Assembly (NCBI GenBank): GCA_019233755.1
Contig: JAFAMD010000012.1
Span: forward strand, 22,381-86,380
From: Acidobacteriaceae bacterium
Lineage (GTDB): Bacteria; Acidobacteriota; Terriglobia; Bryobacterales; Bryobacteraceae
Length of the DNA: 64,000 nt
Direction: 5' to 3'
Below the pieces are notes generated by a model. The model did not search any database. It was not told the origin of the DNA and saw nothing but the letters and a program-made list of their open reading frames with translations. The position numbers and the translations under genes were made by a program. Positions 1 through 8,565 of the stretch are shown piece after piece. Numbering within the stretch: position 1 is the first letter of the stretch; every line of letters begins with the position of its first letter.

Positions 1-1487
1 GGTTTCTTGGTCTTCTCATCCATCCCGAGGTTGTAGAACTCGGTGTAAATGCCCATGGCTTCGTCCTGCTTGAAAACATCGTTCACGCGCGGTCGCACCT
101 TCGAGCTGCGAATGACGAACTGGCCGGCCCCGATGCTGTTGGTCGGCACGCGCTCGAGTTGATCCGCCAGAATCACGCTGCTTGCCCCTAGCTGGTCTTC
201 ATCGTAATGAGGCACGTTCAGCGCGCATTCAAAATTGTTCACGGTATTGCCCACCGTGTCCTTGGCAACGATATTCAACCGGTAAGTACCGGGCGCCAGC
301 GGTATTCGTTTGGAATAGATCTGCGATCCATTCATTGCCTGCTGCAGCATCTCGGCCGGAACTTCCGCGCTCACGGTATCTTCAAACCAGTTCACTGACC
401 GGCGCGTCAACGTCGTGATCCGGCCGTAAATATTGACCGTCGCCTTGGCGATCTTGTCTTTTGTGGCGAAGTTCAAATCGTTGTTCTTGAAGAGAACTGA
501 AATGTTGGCGTAAACGGTCGCGTCTGTCACGCGAATGTAGTCCGTCCGCACCTGAATCGGCAGCGTGTTGTACCGGATGTTGGAATTAACAATCGCGTCC
601 AGGTCCTTGAACTTGATCGAAGGCGCTTTCATCAGGTTGGCGTACTGCTCCAGGCGCGTGAACTCGTTCATACTTTCCGGCAGAGGCTGGCCGCCCGTGC
701 CAAGGTGCGTTCCGTCGGTACGCTGGAACCGCTGCGTTTTATCCGCCATGCCCATCTGCTCCGACAGCGTAAGACCCGCTCCCGGCACGTACAGCAGCGC
801 GTCCTTCTCTTCCGGATCCAGAGAGATGTGGTACTCGCCGCTCATCGTGGTGTCGACAAATTCGATGATGACGTTGGTCCCCACACCGTCGATGTAGCGG
901 TACCGCCAGTCCTCGAACGGGTAGGTCGATGTGTTGCCGCCCCCCTCTTCGATGGGCCGCTCGTAGCTGCCGCCCGAAGGATGCGAGTCGATTTCGTCCG
1001 GCGGACCGTATTTGATGTAGATCATTCCGCGGTCGGTCTTCCAGCCTGGAATACCGGATGCGTAATGGTCGTTGGCGTACGCGATACGGCGGTAATGCTC
1101 TTCTTTATACTCGTTCTCTTCCGTATCAGGCGTCGGATCGCGGCGCAGCCAGAACTGCTCTACGAACTGCTGCCGCTCCTCATCCGTCTTCAGCCGCTTG
1201 AACGCCTGCTTCTCTTCATCGGTGATGATGTAGACGACGTCCTCATTCAGCCATTTCTTCCACGGACCCGCCAGCTCTTTTTCGAGCTCCTTTTGCTTCT
1301 TCGCAATCTGCTTCTTGGTCAGCGGTTTTGAAACCGTGTCGTTCGTCGAGCTGCTGGAGGATGAACTGCCGGAGGACGAGCTGCTCGATTGAGCGTTCTT
1401 ATCCTGTGCAACAACAACGCTCGCGATGAGCGCCGCTGCCATGGTGCCAACCAAGATGCGGAACAGGAAGGCAGGGGGAAACTTCAT
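1..1487 (-). CDS. GWxTD domain-containing secreted protein (3' end cut by window edge)
   Basis: Reading the minus strand from the ATG at 1485-1487 gives an open frame that runs off the left edge (495 codons visible). The N-terminus is a signal peptide (hydrophobic core, cleavage plausible after VVAQ), followed by a serine-rich linker around residues 33-48. Then comes a domain with the motifs LNEDVVYIITDEEK, FWLRRDPTPDT and GWKTDRGMIYIKYGPPDEI, the hallmarks of the GWxTD domain that is common in Acidobacteriota and Bacteroidota. The second half is beta-rich, with Ig-like text such as LAPGTYRLNIVAKD. The family's function is unknown; the protein is likely periplasmic or surface exposed. It is transcribed divergently from the histidine kinase at 1877. 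The assignment to the family is firm; any specific role would be a guess. Confidence 0.85.
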   Translation of the reverse strand, partial: MKFPPAFLFRILVGTMAAALIASVVVAQDKNAQSSSSSSGSSSSSSSTNDTVSKPLTKKQIAKKQKELEKELAGPWKKWLNEDVVYIITDEEKQAFKRLKTDEERQQFVEQFWLRRDPTPDTEENEYKEEHYRRIAYANDHYASGIPGWKTDRGMIYIKYGPPDEIDSHPSGGSYERPIEEGGGNTSTYPFEDWRYRYIDGVGTNVIIEFVDTTMSGEYHISLDPEEKDALLYVPGAGLTLSEQMGMADKTQRFQRTDGTHLGTGGQPLPESMNEFTRLEQYANLMKAPSIKFKDLDAIVNSNIRYNTLPIQVRTDYIRVTDATVYANISVLFKNNDLNFATKDKIAKATVNIYGRITTLTRRSVNWFEDTVSAEVPAEMLQQAMNGSQIYSKRIPLAPGTYRLNIVAKDTVGNTVNNFECALNVPHYDEDQLGASSVILADQLERVPTNSIGAGQFVIRSSKVRPRVNDVFKQDEAMGIYTEFYNLGMDEKTKK

Positions 1488-1876
1488 ATACGGAAAACCA
1501 CCTGTATTTGTGAGGGCTACAAACCCAGTCTAAGTGTCTTTTTTTGTTGCGTCAACGCCTCGGGACGTGTCATAGGTCCCAAGGGTTACAAGAGGAGCTA
1601 CCGAGTGAACCGACAGCCCGGCCCCGCCGCCCTGGTCGTTGCCTTTCCCGGTATACACCTTTACGAGGTGCTGTGCGGCGGATTTCGTTCTACGGGATTC
1701 AGTAGGCGAACTTCTGAATTGAAGATTGAAACCTCTGTAATCTCATCAACGTTAGTATGAAATAGTCAGCAATAACAATAACATACGCGCAAGGGCCGAT
1801 TGGCCGCATACGTGCTCTCGTAGGGAGCTTGCGTAATCTATACAGTGGCGGCGAAATACACTAGCCGCCCGGGTGC
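1488..1876. other. Divergent intergenic region
   Basis: About 390 bp lie between the divergent GWxTD and histidine kinase genes. I see no credible gene. The stretch nearest the kinase contains a TATACA-like -10 element near 1837, but no convincing -35 partner. Promoters for both neighbours are presumably here. Confidence 0.4.
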
Positions 1877-4852
1877 TTGGTGGGCGAATCTAGAAGCCAA
1901 TTCGCGGGAACGCTGCTGCTGATCCTCACGGTCGCGGCGGCCGTTGCGGCTGTCCTCAGCCTGCAGCATCTCCGCGCCTATCCTCTTCATGATGACGGGG
2001 TTACCTGGGTCGATAAAGCTGTTGATCGCGCCCAGTCGGGAGGCCGGACCGCTGTCGTCGCCGCCTACATTACGCCGGACGGCCCGGGTGACCGAGCAGG
2101 CATCCGTCTCGGCGACCAGGTCTTGAAAATCGGTCCGCAACCCATTGAGCGTGCCCTGGATGTGCCGCAGGCGCTCTGGCAGATTCCGGTTATGGGACAA
2201 ACCCGTTATACCCTTCGCCGGAACGGGATCGAATTCCAGAAAGACAACATCTTCATTCAGGACGCACCCCGCGACAGCGCTGTTTATTACCAGTACTTTG
2301 TCGGCTTTTTCTACCTGGGAATCGGCCTGTTCGTTTATTACCGCCGCACCAGCGCCGCCCAGTCGCTGCTGTTTTTTCTGCTGTGCCTGTTTTCCTTCGT
2401 CGCCTCCTGTTTTCATTACTCGGGCAAGCTCAATACCTTCGATGAAGTGATGTACTGGGGCAACCTGGTGGCTGGCCTCATCGCCCCCGCCATCTTCCTC
2501 CACTTCTGTCTCACTTTCCAGACAGTACCCCGCTGGTTGAAGATCCGCGGCAGTTGGCTGCTTCTCTATCTGCCTTCGGTTCTCCTGGTTGGAATCGTTG
2601 CCCTCGCCGCTGAAGGGCTGGTGAAGTTCTCGACGCCGCTGCTGGAAGTTCGCTGGCTGCTCGATCGCGTGACGCTCGGCTACTCAGTTCTGTTGTATTT
2701 CGCAGGCGCTATCGCCTTGAGTATCGATTATGCCCGCGCCGAAGATCCTACCCAGCGGCGGCAGTTGAAGTACCTTCGCAACGGCGCCTTCGTTGGGCTC
2801 GTTCCATTCACGGCGATCTACGCTCTTCCTTACGTCGCCGGCGCGGTTCCGAGCCACATCATGAACCTCAGCGTGCTGTCGATGGGGCTCATACCCCTCG
2901 CGTGGGCCTACGCCATCACGCGATACCGGCTCATGGACGTCGACATCATCTTCCAGCAGGGCTACGTATACACCCTCGCCACGCTGGCGGTCATCGGCAC
3001 GTTCTATGTTCTCATCTTTTTGATCTTCAACACGAGTACCATCAGCGCACCCGCCTTCGTGGTACTGATCGCCTTCGCCACCTTCGTCTTTCAGCCCATC
3101 CGCCGCTGGATTCAGGAACAGCTTGACCGCTGGGTGTTTTATCGCGATCGTTATGACTCGCGTCTCACCCTGATTGAATTCGCCCGCGAGCTCAGCTCTG
3201 AGACCGATCAGAACGAAATGCTCGCCAAGGTGTCTGATCGGCTCCTCCGCACGCTTTCTATCCAACAGATTGGATTCTTTCTCCTCGATGAGGGCTCCGG
3301 CCGCTTCCATCTCCATTCCCTCACCCAGAAATCTGCGAAAACGGCGAAAACACTGCATCACCCCCTTGACCTGGGCTTCCTTGAAAGCGAATTGCAGGCT
3401 CCCTACCTCTTCTTTGAGCGTCCCAAACACCTTCGCGACATCGTATCGGCTGAACTGCCGCAATCCGTCCGCGACACCATCTCCGAGCTCGATTTCACTT
3501 ACTACGTAGCGTGCAAATCGCGCGGCAAAACAATCGCCTTCTTCGGCGTCAGCCGCACTACTGAAGGCGATTTCCTTTCAAGCGACGATATCGAGCTGCT
3601 TGTTACGCTTTCCAACTACGTCGCGATTGCGATTGAGAACTCACGCCTCTACAGCTCCCTGCAGCGCAAAGCAGATGAATACGAGCGTCTGAAAGAGTTC
3701 AGCGAGAACATCGTCGAATCCATCAACGTCGGCATTCTCGCCGCGGGCCTCGATGATTGCGTCGAGAGCTGGAACTCGCAGATCGAGAAGCTCACCGGCA
3801 TCCCGCGCCGCGAAGCGCTTGGCAGGCGGCTCTCTGATCTCTTTCCGCCCGAGCTGTGCGAGAAGTTCGATGAGGTCCGCGGCGATTCGAGAGTACATAA
3901 CGTCTATAGGATGGTCCTTCATCCGCGTCTCGGTGAGCTGGACGAGCAGCCGCAGCCCACGCCGAACGGGCGCCATGGGCTCGAGCTCACGAAAGCCCCG
4001 CCGCCTCCGCGCGAGTCGATCGTAAACCTTGCGATTGCTCCGCTTTTTTCCAAAGACTTTCAACAGATCGGGCGCCTGATCATCTTCGACGATGTCACCG
4101 ACCGCGACGAACTCGAGCGCCGCCTCGTCCAGGCCGACAAGCTCAGCTCTATCGGCCTCCTGGCTGCCGGTGTCGCCCATGAAGTCAACACACCGCTTGC
4201 CGTCATCTCCACTTATGCGCAAATGCTCGCCAAGCAGGTCTCCGATGACGATCACAAGTCGAAGATTCTTGAAAAGATCGCCAAGCAAACCTTCCGCGCG
4301 AGCGAAATCGTCAACTCGCTTTTGAATTTCTCGCGCACGTCGCCGACCGAATTCGTCGAAGTGGACCTGAACCGCGTCATACGCGAGACCGCCAATCTGG
4401 TGGAGCACCAGTTCGACAAAGCCGGCGTCGGCACCCGCCTGAACCTGGCCGATCAATTACCTCTTGTCCGCGGCAATTCCGGCAAGCTCCAGCAGGTCTT
4501 CCTCAATCTGTTCATTAACGCCCGCGACGCTATGTCCGGGGGCGGCGGTACTCTTATCGTTCGCACTTGGAGCGAGGGCGGCTTCGCACATATTGAGGTA
4601 GCCGATACAGGGCAGGGAATTCCTCCCGAAAACCTGGCGCGCATCTATGATCCGTTCTTCACTACCAAAGGTGCGAAGAAGGGAACCGGACTGGGCCTCT
4701 CGATCACCTACGGAATCGTGCAGGAGCACAAGGGTATCATCGAAGTCGATAGCGTTCTCGGGCACGGAACCCGCTTCCGGCTGGAGTTCCCGGGCGTCTC
4801 CGGCGTTTCCGGCAAGCCCGCCGCACATCGCCGCGAAGCCCTGCCCGCGTGA
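1877..4852 (+). CDS. Membrane sensor histidine kinase (PDZ, multi-TM, GAF, PAS, HisKA, HATPase)
   Basis: A 991-residue hybrid-architecture sensor that should autophosphorylate and hand phosphate to the response regulator encoded 31 bp downstream. Order of parts: an N-terminal TM helix, a periplasmic PDZ-like domain (about residues 45-110, with GDRAGIRLGDQVLKIG), a block of roughly seven to nine TM helices (about 135-410), a GAF domain (about 430-600), a PAS domain (about 610-740), a HisKA domain with the phospho-acceptor His near residue 768 in AAGVAHEVNTPLAVI, and an HATPase domain with the N box NLFINARDAM and the G boxes DTGQGIP and GTGLGLSI. All catalytic motifs are intact. The start is TTG 1877 or the adjacent in-frame GTG 1880. 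A PDZ domain in front of a multi-TM sensor suggests it detects peptides or protein ends in the envelope; that is inference. Confidence 0.9.
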   Translation: MVGESRSQFAGTLLLILTVAAAVAAVLSLQHLRAYPLHDDGVTWVDKAVDRAQSGGRTAVVAAYITPDGPGDRAGIRLGDQVLKIGPQPIERALDVPQALWQIPVMGQTRYTLRRNGIEFQKDNIFIQDAPRDSAVYYQYFVGFFYLGIGLFVYYRRTSAAQSLLFFLLCLFSFVASCFHYSGKLNTFDEVMYWGNLVAGLIAPAIFLHFCLTFQTVPRWLKIRGSWLLLYLPSVLLVGIVALAAEGLVKFSTPLLEVRWLLDRVTLGYSVLLYFAGAIALSIDYARAEDPTQRRQLKYLRNGAFVGLVPFTAIYALPYVAGAVPSHIMNLSVLSMGLIPLAWAYAITRYRLMDVDIIFQQGYVYTLATLAVIGTFYVLIFLIFNTSTISAPAFVVLIAFATFVFQPIRRWIQEQLDRWVFYRDRYDSRLTLIEFARELSSETDQNEMLAKVSDRLLRTLSIQQIGFFLLDEGSGRFHLHSLTQKSAKTAKTLHHPLDLGFLESELQAPYLFFERPKHLRDIVSAELPQSVRDTISELDFTYYVACKSRGKTIAFFGVSRTTEGDFLSSDDIELLVTLSNYVAIAIENSRLYSSLQRKADEYERLKEFSENIVESINVGILAAGLDDCVESWNSQIEKLTGIPRREALGRRLSDLFPPELCEKFDEVRGDSRVHNVYRMVLHPRLGELDEQPQPTPNGRHGLELTKAPPPPRESIVNLAIAPLFSKDFQQIGRLIIFDDVTDRDELERRLVQADKLSSIGLLAAGVAHEVNTPLAVISTYAQMLAKQVSDDDHKSKILEKIAKQTFRASEIVNSLLNFSRTSPTEFVEVDLNRVIRETANLVEHQFDKAGVGTRLNLADQLPLVRGNSGKLQQVFLNLFINARDAMSGGGGTLIVRTWSEGGFAHIEVADTGQGIPPENLARIYDPFFTTKGAKKGTGLGLSITYGIVQEHKGIIEVDSVLGHGTRFRLEFPGVSGVSGKPAAHRREALPA

Positions 4853-4883
4853 TCGCGCGATCTATCTTCTAATAAATACCCGG

Positions 4884-6368
4884 ATGTCTGATACAACCAC
4901 TGTAGTGCCGTTCACGAACCAAGATTTGCCGGCGGATCGTGTCAGTCCGCCCGAGCGCCGGCGAATTCTCGTCATCGATGACGAGGCCGACATTCGCGAG
5001 AGCCTCGAACTGCTGCTCACCGGAGAAAACTATCACGTCGAGCTCGCCGAGAATGCCACCACGGGTCTCCATAAGTTCGAGTCCGGCAATTATGATCTCG
5101 TCCTCCTCGACCTCATGATGCCCGACAGGTCCGGGATGGAGGTTCTGTCCGACATCCGCCTGCGGGATTCGGATACACCGGTGTTTATGCTCACCGCGTA
5201 CGGCTCCGTCGAAGTCGCGGTGCGCGCGCTCAAGTCGGGCGCGAACGATTATTTCGCCAAGCCCTGGGATAACGAAAAGCTCCTCATTGAGATCGATCGA
5301 ATGATCTCGAAGGGACGCCTCGAGCGGGAAAACACGCAGCTCAAGCGCGCCCTGAAACAGCGGTACGCCTTCCCGAACATCGTCGGCAAGAGCGAGCGCA
5401 TGATTCGTTTGCTCGATCAGGTCGCGCAGGTCGCGCCCAGCCGCGCCACCATCCTCATCACTGGCGAGACCGGCACCGGAAAAGAGCTCATCGCCAAAGC
5501 CATTCACGCGCACTCTGCCCGCGCGGATCAGATGTTCGTTCCCGTTAACAGCGGCTCCTTGCCGTCCGAGTTGCTCGAATCCATCCTCTTCGGGCACGTC
5601 AAGGGATCCTTCACCGGGGCGATCGCCAATCGGAAGGGCCTGTTTGAAACCGCCAATCGCGGCACCATTTTCTTCGACGAAATCGGTACCGTCGGTCCCG
5701 AAATACAGGTCAAGCTGCTTCGCGTCCTTCAGGACCGCGAATTCATGCCCCTCGGTTCAAACGAAAGCATCCGCGTGGACGTCCGCATCATAGCGGCCAC
5801 CAACGCCGACCTCCGCAAGCTCGTCGACGAGGGTAAATTCCGCGAAGATCTCTTTTACCGCCTGAATGTCATCAACCTCAATCTCCCTCCGCTGCGCGAA
5901 CGCAAGGATGACATCCCCCTCCTCGTCGATTACTTCTTCACCCGCTACTGCCGCGAGAATGAAAAGTTCCTGAACAGCGAGGGCCGGTCGGTGCTCGCCT
6001 TTGAGCCCGAAGCAATGCAGATCCTGATAGAGCACTCCTGGCCCGGCAATGTGCGCGAGCTCGAAAATGTCGTCGAGCGCGCGGTAGTGCTGACGACCTC
6101 GACTTCGGTTCCGGCCCACGTACTCCCGGACCACTTGCAGACGGCGAGCGGTATGCGCATATCGCGCGATAATAACGGCATGCTCGCTTCCGACGCTTCG
6201 CTGTTTGAAATCGTCGCCGACTTCGAGCGCCGCAAAATCATCGAAGCGCTGGAAGCCGCCGGCTACAGTCAGACCGAAGCCGCCGAAGCTCTGCGTATCC
6301 CGCTTTCAACATTGAATCAGAAGATCAAGCGCCTGAACATCGACGTAAAGCGCCGCCCAAATCACTAA
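4884..6368 (+). CDS. Sigma-54-dependent response regulator (receiver, AAA+, Fis HTH)
   Basis: A 494-residue NtrC-type activator, cognate to the kinase just upstream. The ATG at 4884 matches the usual N-terminus; the frame is open further upstream inside the kinase gene, but that part is not a conserved domain. The receiver (about 28-145) has VIDDE and the phospho-acceptor Asp near residue 76 in LVLLDLMMPD. The AAA+ domain has Walker A GETGTGKE, a GSFTGA loop (the canonical GAFTGA with Ala to Ser, keeping the essential Phe-Thr), Walker B GTIFFDEIG and the R-finger region VREDLFYRL-like REDLFYRLNV. The C-terminal Fis-type helix-turn-helix reads SQTEAAEALRIPLSTLNQKI. It should activate RpoN promoters, but I found no clear -24/-12 promoter in the window to name as a target. 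Confidence 0.93.
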   Translation: MSDTTTVVPFTNQDLPADRVSPPERRRILVIDDEADIRESLELLLTGENYHVELAENATTGLHKFESGNYDLVLLDLMMPDRSGMEVLSDIRLRDSDTPVFMLTAYGSVEVAVRALKSGANDYFAKPWDNEKLLIEIDRMISKGRLERENTQLKRALKQRYAFPNIVGKSERMIRLLDQVAQVAPSRATILITGETGTGKELIAKAIHAHSARADQMFVPVNSGSLPSELLESILFGHVKGSFTGAIANRKGLFETANRGTIFFDEIGTVGPEIQVKLLRVLQDREFMPLGSNESIRVDVRIIAATNADLRKLVDEGKFREDLFYRLNVINLNLPPLRERKDDIPLLVDYFFTRYCRENEKFLNSEGRSVLAFEPEAMQILIEHSWPGNVRELENVVERAVVLTTSTSVPAHVLPDHLQTASGMRISRDNNGMLASDASLFEIVADFERRKIIEALEAAGYSQTEAAEALRIPLSTLNQKIKRLNIDVKRRPNH

Positions 6369-6413
6369 ATGCACTAAATGGAATGCACTAAATGTGCACT
6401 CTACTCTCTCTCA

Positions 6414-6459
6414 AAATGGGGACGGTCGCACATTTTTTCTGATTCTCCTCGGAAAACCG
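6414..6459. repeat. 46-bp dispersed hairpin repeat, copy 1
   Basis: This segment begins AAATGGGGACGGTCGCACAT and matches 15245-15290 at 43 of 46 positions by direct comparison. Inside it, TTTTCTGA and TCGGAAAA form an 8-bp stem with one G-T pair. It lies 45 bp after the response regulator stop codon. The DNA just before it carries three imperfect tandem copies of a CACTAAATG unit (about 6363-6394). Confidence 0.8.
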
Positions 6460-6559
6460 GAAGCCTCCATTCCCCTAAGCTCGCTTCAAGCTTCAGGCTC
6501 CGCACCGAACTCGCGGCCTTGATAAGCCCGCGTCAAGCCTCAAATACAGTAGATAAGGA

Positions 6560-7255
6560 ATGAACTCAAAGCCACTTGCCGCATCGCTGTTCACGCTGGC
6601 ACTCACTCTCTCCCCGGCCGTTGCCGCCGATCAGGATTGGCCGAATCTCGCCCGCTATGCAGCCGACAACGCCAAGGTCGCGCCTCCCGCGCCGGGCGAG
6701 AATCACGTCGTGTTCATGGGCGATTCCATCACCGATGCCTGGGGCCGCTCCGTCGGCCGGTTCTTTCCCGGCAAGCCTTACATAAACCGCGGCATCAGCG
6801 GCCAGACCACCCCCCAGATGCTGATCCGTTTCCGTCCTGATGTCATTAAGCTGCAGCCAAAGGTAGTGGTGATTCTCGCCGGCACCAATGATATCGCCGG
6901 CAACACCGGCCCCGAGACGCTGGAGGAGATCGAAGGCAACCTGGAGTCCATGGCACAGCTCTCGCAGGCGAACAACATTCGCGTGGTCCTTGCTTCCGTC
7001 ATGCCCGTCTGCGATTGCTTCAAGGATCAGACCACCCGACGCCCACCCGACAAAATCGTCGCACTCAATACCTGGATCAGGAACTACGCTGCCGGCCACG
7101 GCATCGTCTACCTCGACTACTACGCCGCCATGGCCGACGACCATGGTCTCCTGAAGAAGGATTTGACCTACGATGGCCTGCATCCCAACCCAGCCGGTTA
7201 CGACGTGATGGCTCCTCTAGCGCAGCAGGCAATCGACCAGGCTCTGACAAAATAG
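6560..7255 (+). CDS. Secreted SGNH/GDSL hydrolase
   Basis: A 231-residue esterase-like protein. A signal peptide covers about residues 1-22 (cleavage after AVAA). The four SGNH blocks are visible: block I VVFMGDSITDAWG with the nucleophile Ser, block II Gly in NRGISGQTT, block III Asn in ILAGTNDIAG, and block V DGLHPNPAGY with the catalytic Asp and His. It is thus a complete catalytic set, and the protein acts outside the cytoplasm, probably removing acyl groups from carbohydrate or lipid. It sits 34 bp before the glucan operon and may be co-transcribed with it, but a functional link is not shown. The substrate cannot be told from the sequence. Confidence 0.85.
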   Translation: MNSKPLAASLFTLALTLSPAVAADQDWPNLARYAADNAKVAPPAPGENHVVFMGDSITDAWGRSVGRFFPGKPYINRGISGQTTPQMLIRFRPDVIKLQPKVVVILAGTNDIAGNTGPETLEEIEGNLESMAQLSQANNIRVVLASVMPVCDCFKDQTTRRPPDKIVALNTWIRNYAAGHGIVYLDYYAAMADDHGLLKKDLTYDGLHPNPAGYDVMAPLAQQAIDQALTK

Positions 7256-7289
7256 CCGCACGTGGTAGCTTCTCATGTGGAGGGCTGCC

Positions 7290-8516
7290 TTGCGAGCCGG
7301 ACTCTTTACCCGCGAATACCCGCCCTACGTTTACGGCGGCGCCGGAGTTCACGTCGAATACCTGAGCCGTGAGCTCGCTAAGAAAATTGAGGTGGAGGTC
7401 CACTGCTGGGGCGATCAGCAGTCTGACGGCGGCAAGCTCCACGTTCGTGGCGCCCAGCCTTGGAGCGAAATCAGCAACGGCACCGAAGCCAAATTCAAAG
7501 CTGCTCTTGAAGCCCTCAGCCTGAATCTGACGCAAGTCAAGGCGCTCGCCGGTATCCAGATCGTCCATACTCACACCTGGTACGTCTCCATGGCCGGTTT
7601 CCTCGCCAAGAAGCTGTACAACATTCCATTCGTGCTCACCACTCATAGCCTTGAGCCGCTGCGCGCCTGGAAAGCCGAGCAGCTTGGCAGTGGCTATGCC
7701 ATGAGCTCCTGGATGGAGCGAACGGCCATCCTCGATGCCGACGCAGTCATTGCTGTCTCAAACGGCACCAGGGAAGACATTCTGCGCTCATACGCCGTTT
7801 CGCCCGAACGCATCCACGTCATTTACAACGGCATCGACCTGAACGAGTACCGCAAGACAAATGAGACTTCAGCGCTTGTCGCTCACGCTGTCGACCCGCA
7901 CGTTCCTTATGTTCTTTTCGTCGGTCGCATAACGCGCCAGAAAGGCGTCACGCACCTCGTTGACGCCATTCGTTACCTGCCTCGCGATACCCGGGTCGTC
8001 TTATGCGCTGGCGCCCCCGACACTCCGGAGATTGCCGCCGAAATGCGCAGCAAAGTCGAGGAAGCGCGCCGGCACAATCCAAACATCGTATGGATCGAGA
8101 AGATGGTGAGTAAGCCGGAAGTGATTCAGCTCTACAGCCACGCACGCGTGTTCTGTTGTCCGTCCGTCTACGAACCCTTCGGCATTATCAATCTCGAAGC
8201 GATGGCCTGTGGGTCGCCCGTTGTGGCGAGCGCCACCGGCGGTATTAAGGAAGTGGTCGTCGACGGCGAAACCGGCTATCTCGTTCCCTTTGAACAGGAC
8301 TCTGTCACCAGCTTTCCCATCCATCCCGACCGCTTCGCCCAGGATCTCGCCGCCCGGATTTCCCAACTCCTCGAAGATCCTGAGAAATGCCGGCGCTTTG
8401 GCGATGCGGGCAGAAAACGCGTCGAAGATAAATTTAGCTGGTCATCCATTGCAGACCAGACCATCGCTCTCTACCAACGCCTCATCGATGAGGTAAAGTC
8501 CCGGCCATCCTCCTGA
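7290..8516 (+). CDS. glgM: GT4 glycogen synthase-like: maltose-1-phosphate synthase GlgM
   Basis: A GT4 glycosyltransferase that, by family, joins ADP-glucose to glucose-1-phosphate to make maltose-1-phosphate, the donor for GlgE. At about 408 residues it has the size of actinobacterial GlgM rather than classical GT5 GlgA. It shares the GlgM-type motifs LFTREYPPYVYGGAGVHV, HTHTWYVSMAGFLAKK, TTHSLEPLRAWK, FVGRITRQKGVTHLV and CPSVYEPFGIINLEAMACG (the E-x7-E site). An ATG at 7275 exists, but the TTG at 7290 has a well-placed GGAGGG (7279-7284) and starts directly at the conserved MRAGLFTREYPP, so I prefer it. It is the first gene of the glgM-glgE-mak-glgB run. Naming it GlgM instead of GlgA rests on similarity recalled from the mycobacterial enzyme and on context. 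Confidence 0.85.
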   Translation: MRAGLFTREYPPYVYGGAGVHVEYLSRELAKKIEVEVHCWGDQQSDGGKLHVRGAQPWSEISNGTEAKFKAALEALSLNLTQVKALAGIQIVHTHTWYVSMAGFLAKKLYNIPFVLTTHSLEPLRAWKAEQLGSGYAMSSWMERTAILDADAVIAVSNGTREDILRSYAVSPERIHVIYNGIDLNEYRKTNETSALVAHAVDPHVPYVLFVGRITRQKGVTHLVDAIRYLPRDTRVVLCAGAPDTPEIAAEMRSKVEEARRHNPNIVWIEKMVSKPEVIQLYSHARVFCCPSVYEPFGIINLEAMACGSPVVASATGGIKEVVVDGETGYLVPFEQDSVTSFPIHPDRFAQDLAARISQLLEDPEKCRRFGDAGRKRVEDKFSWSSIADQTIALYQRLIDEVKSRPSS

Positions 8517-8565
8517 TTTGAAGACTGAGCTGATTTGAACACTGAGAAAGATAAAATCGCCACAC

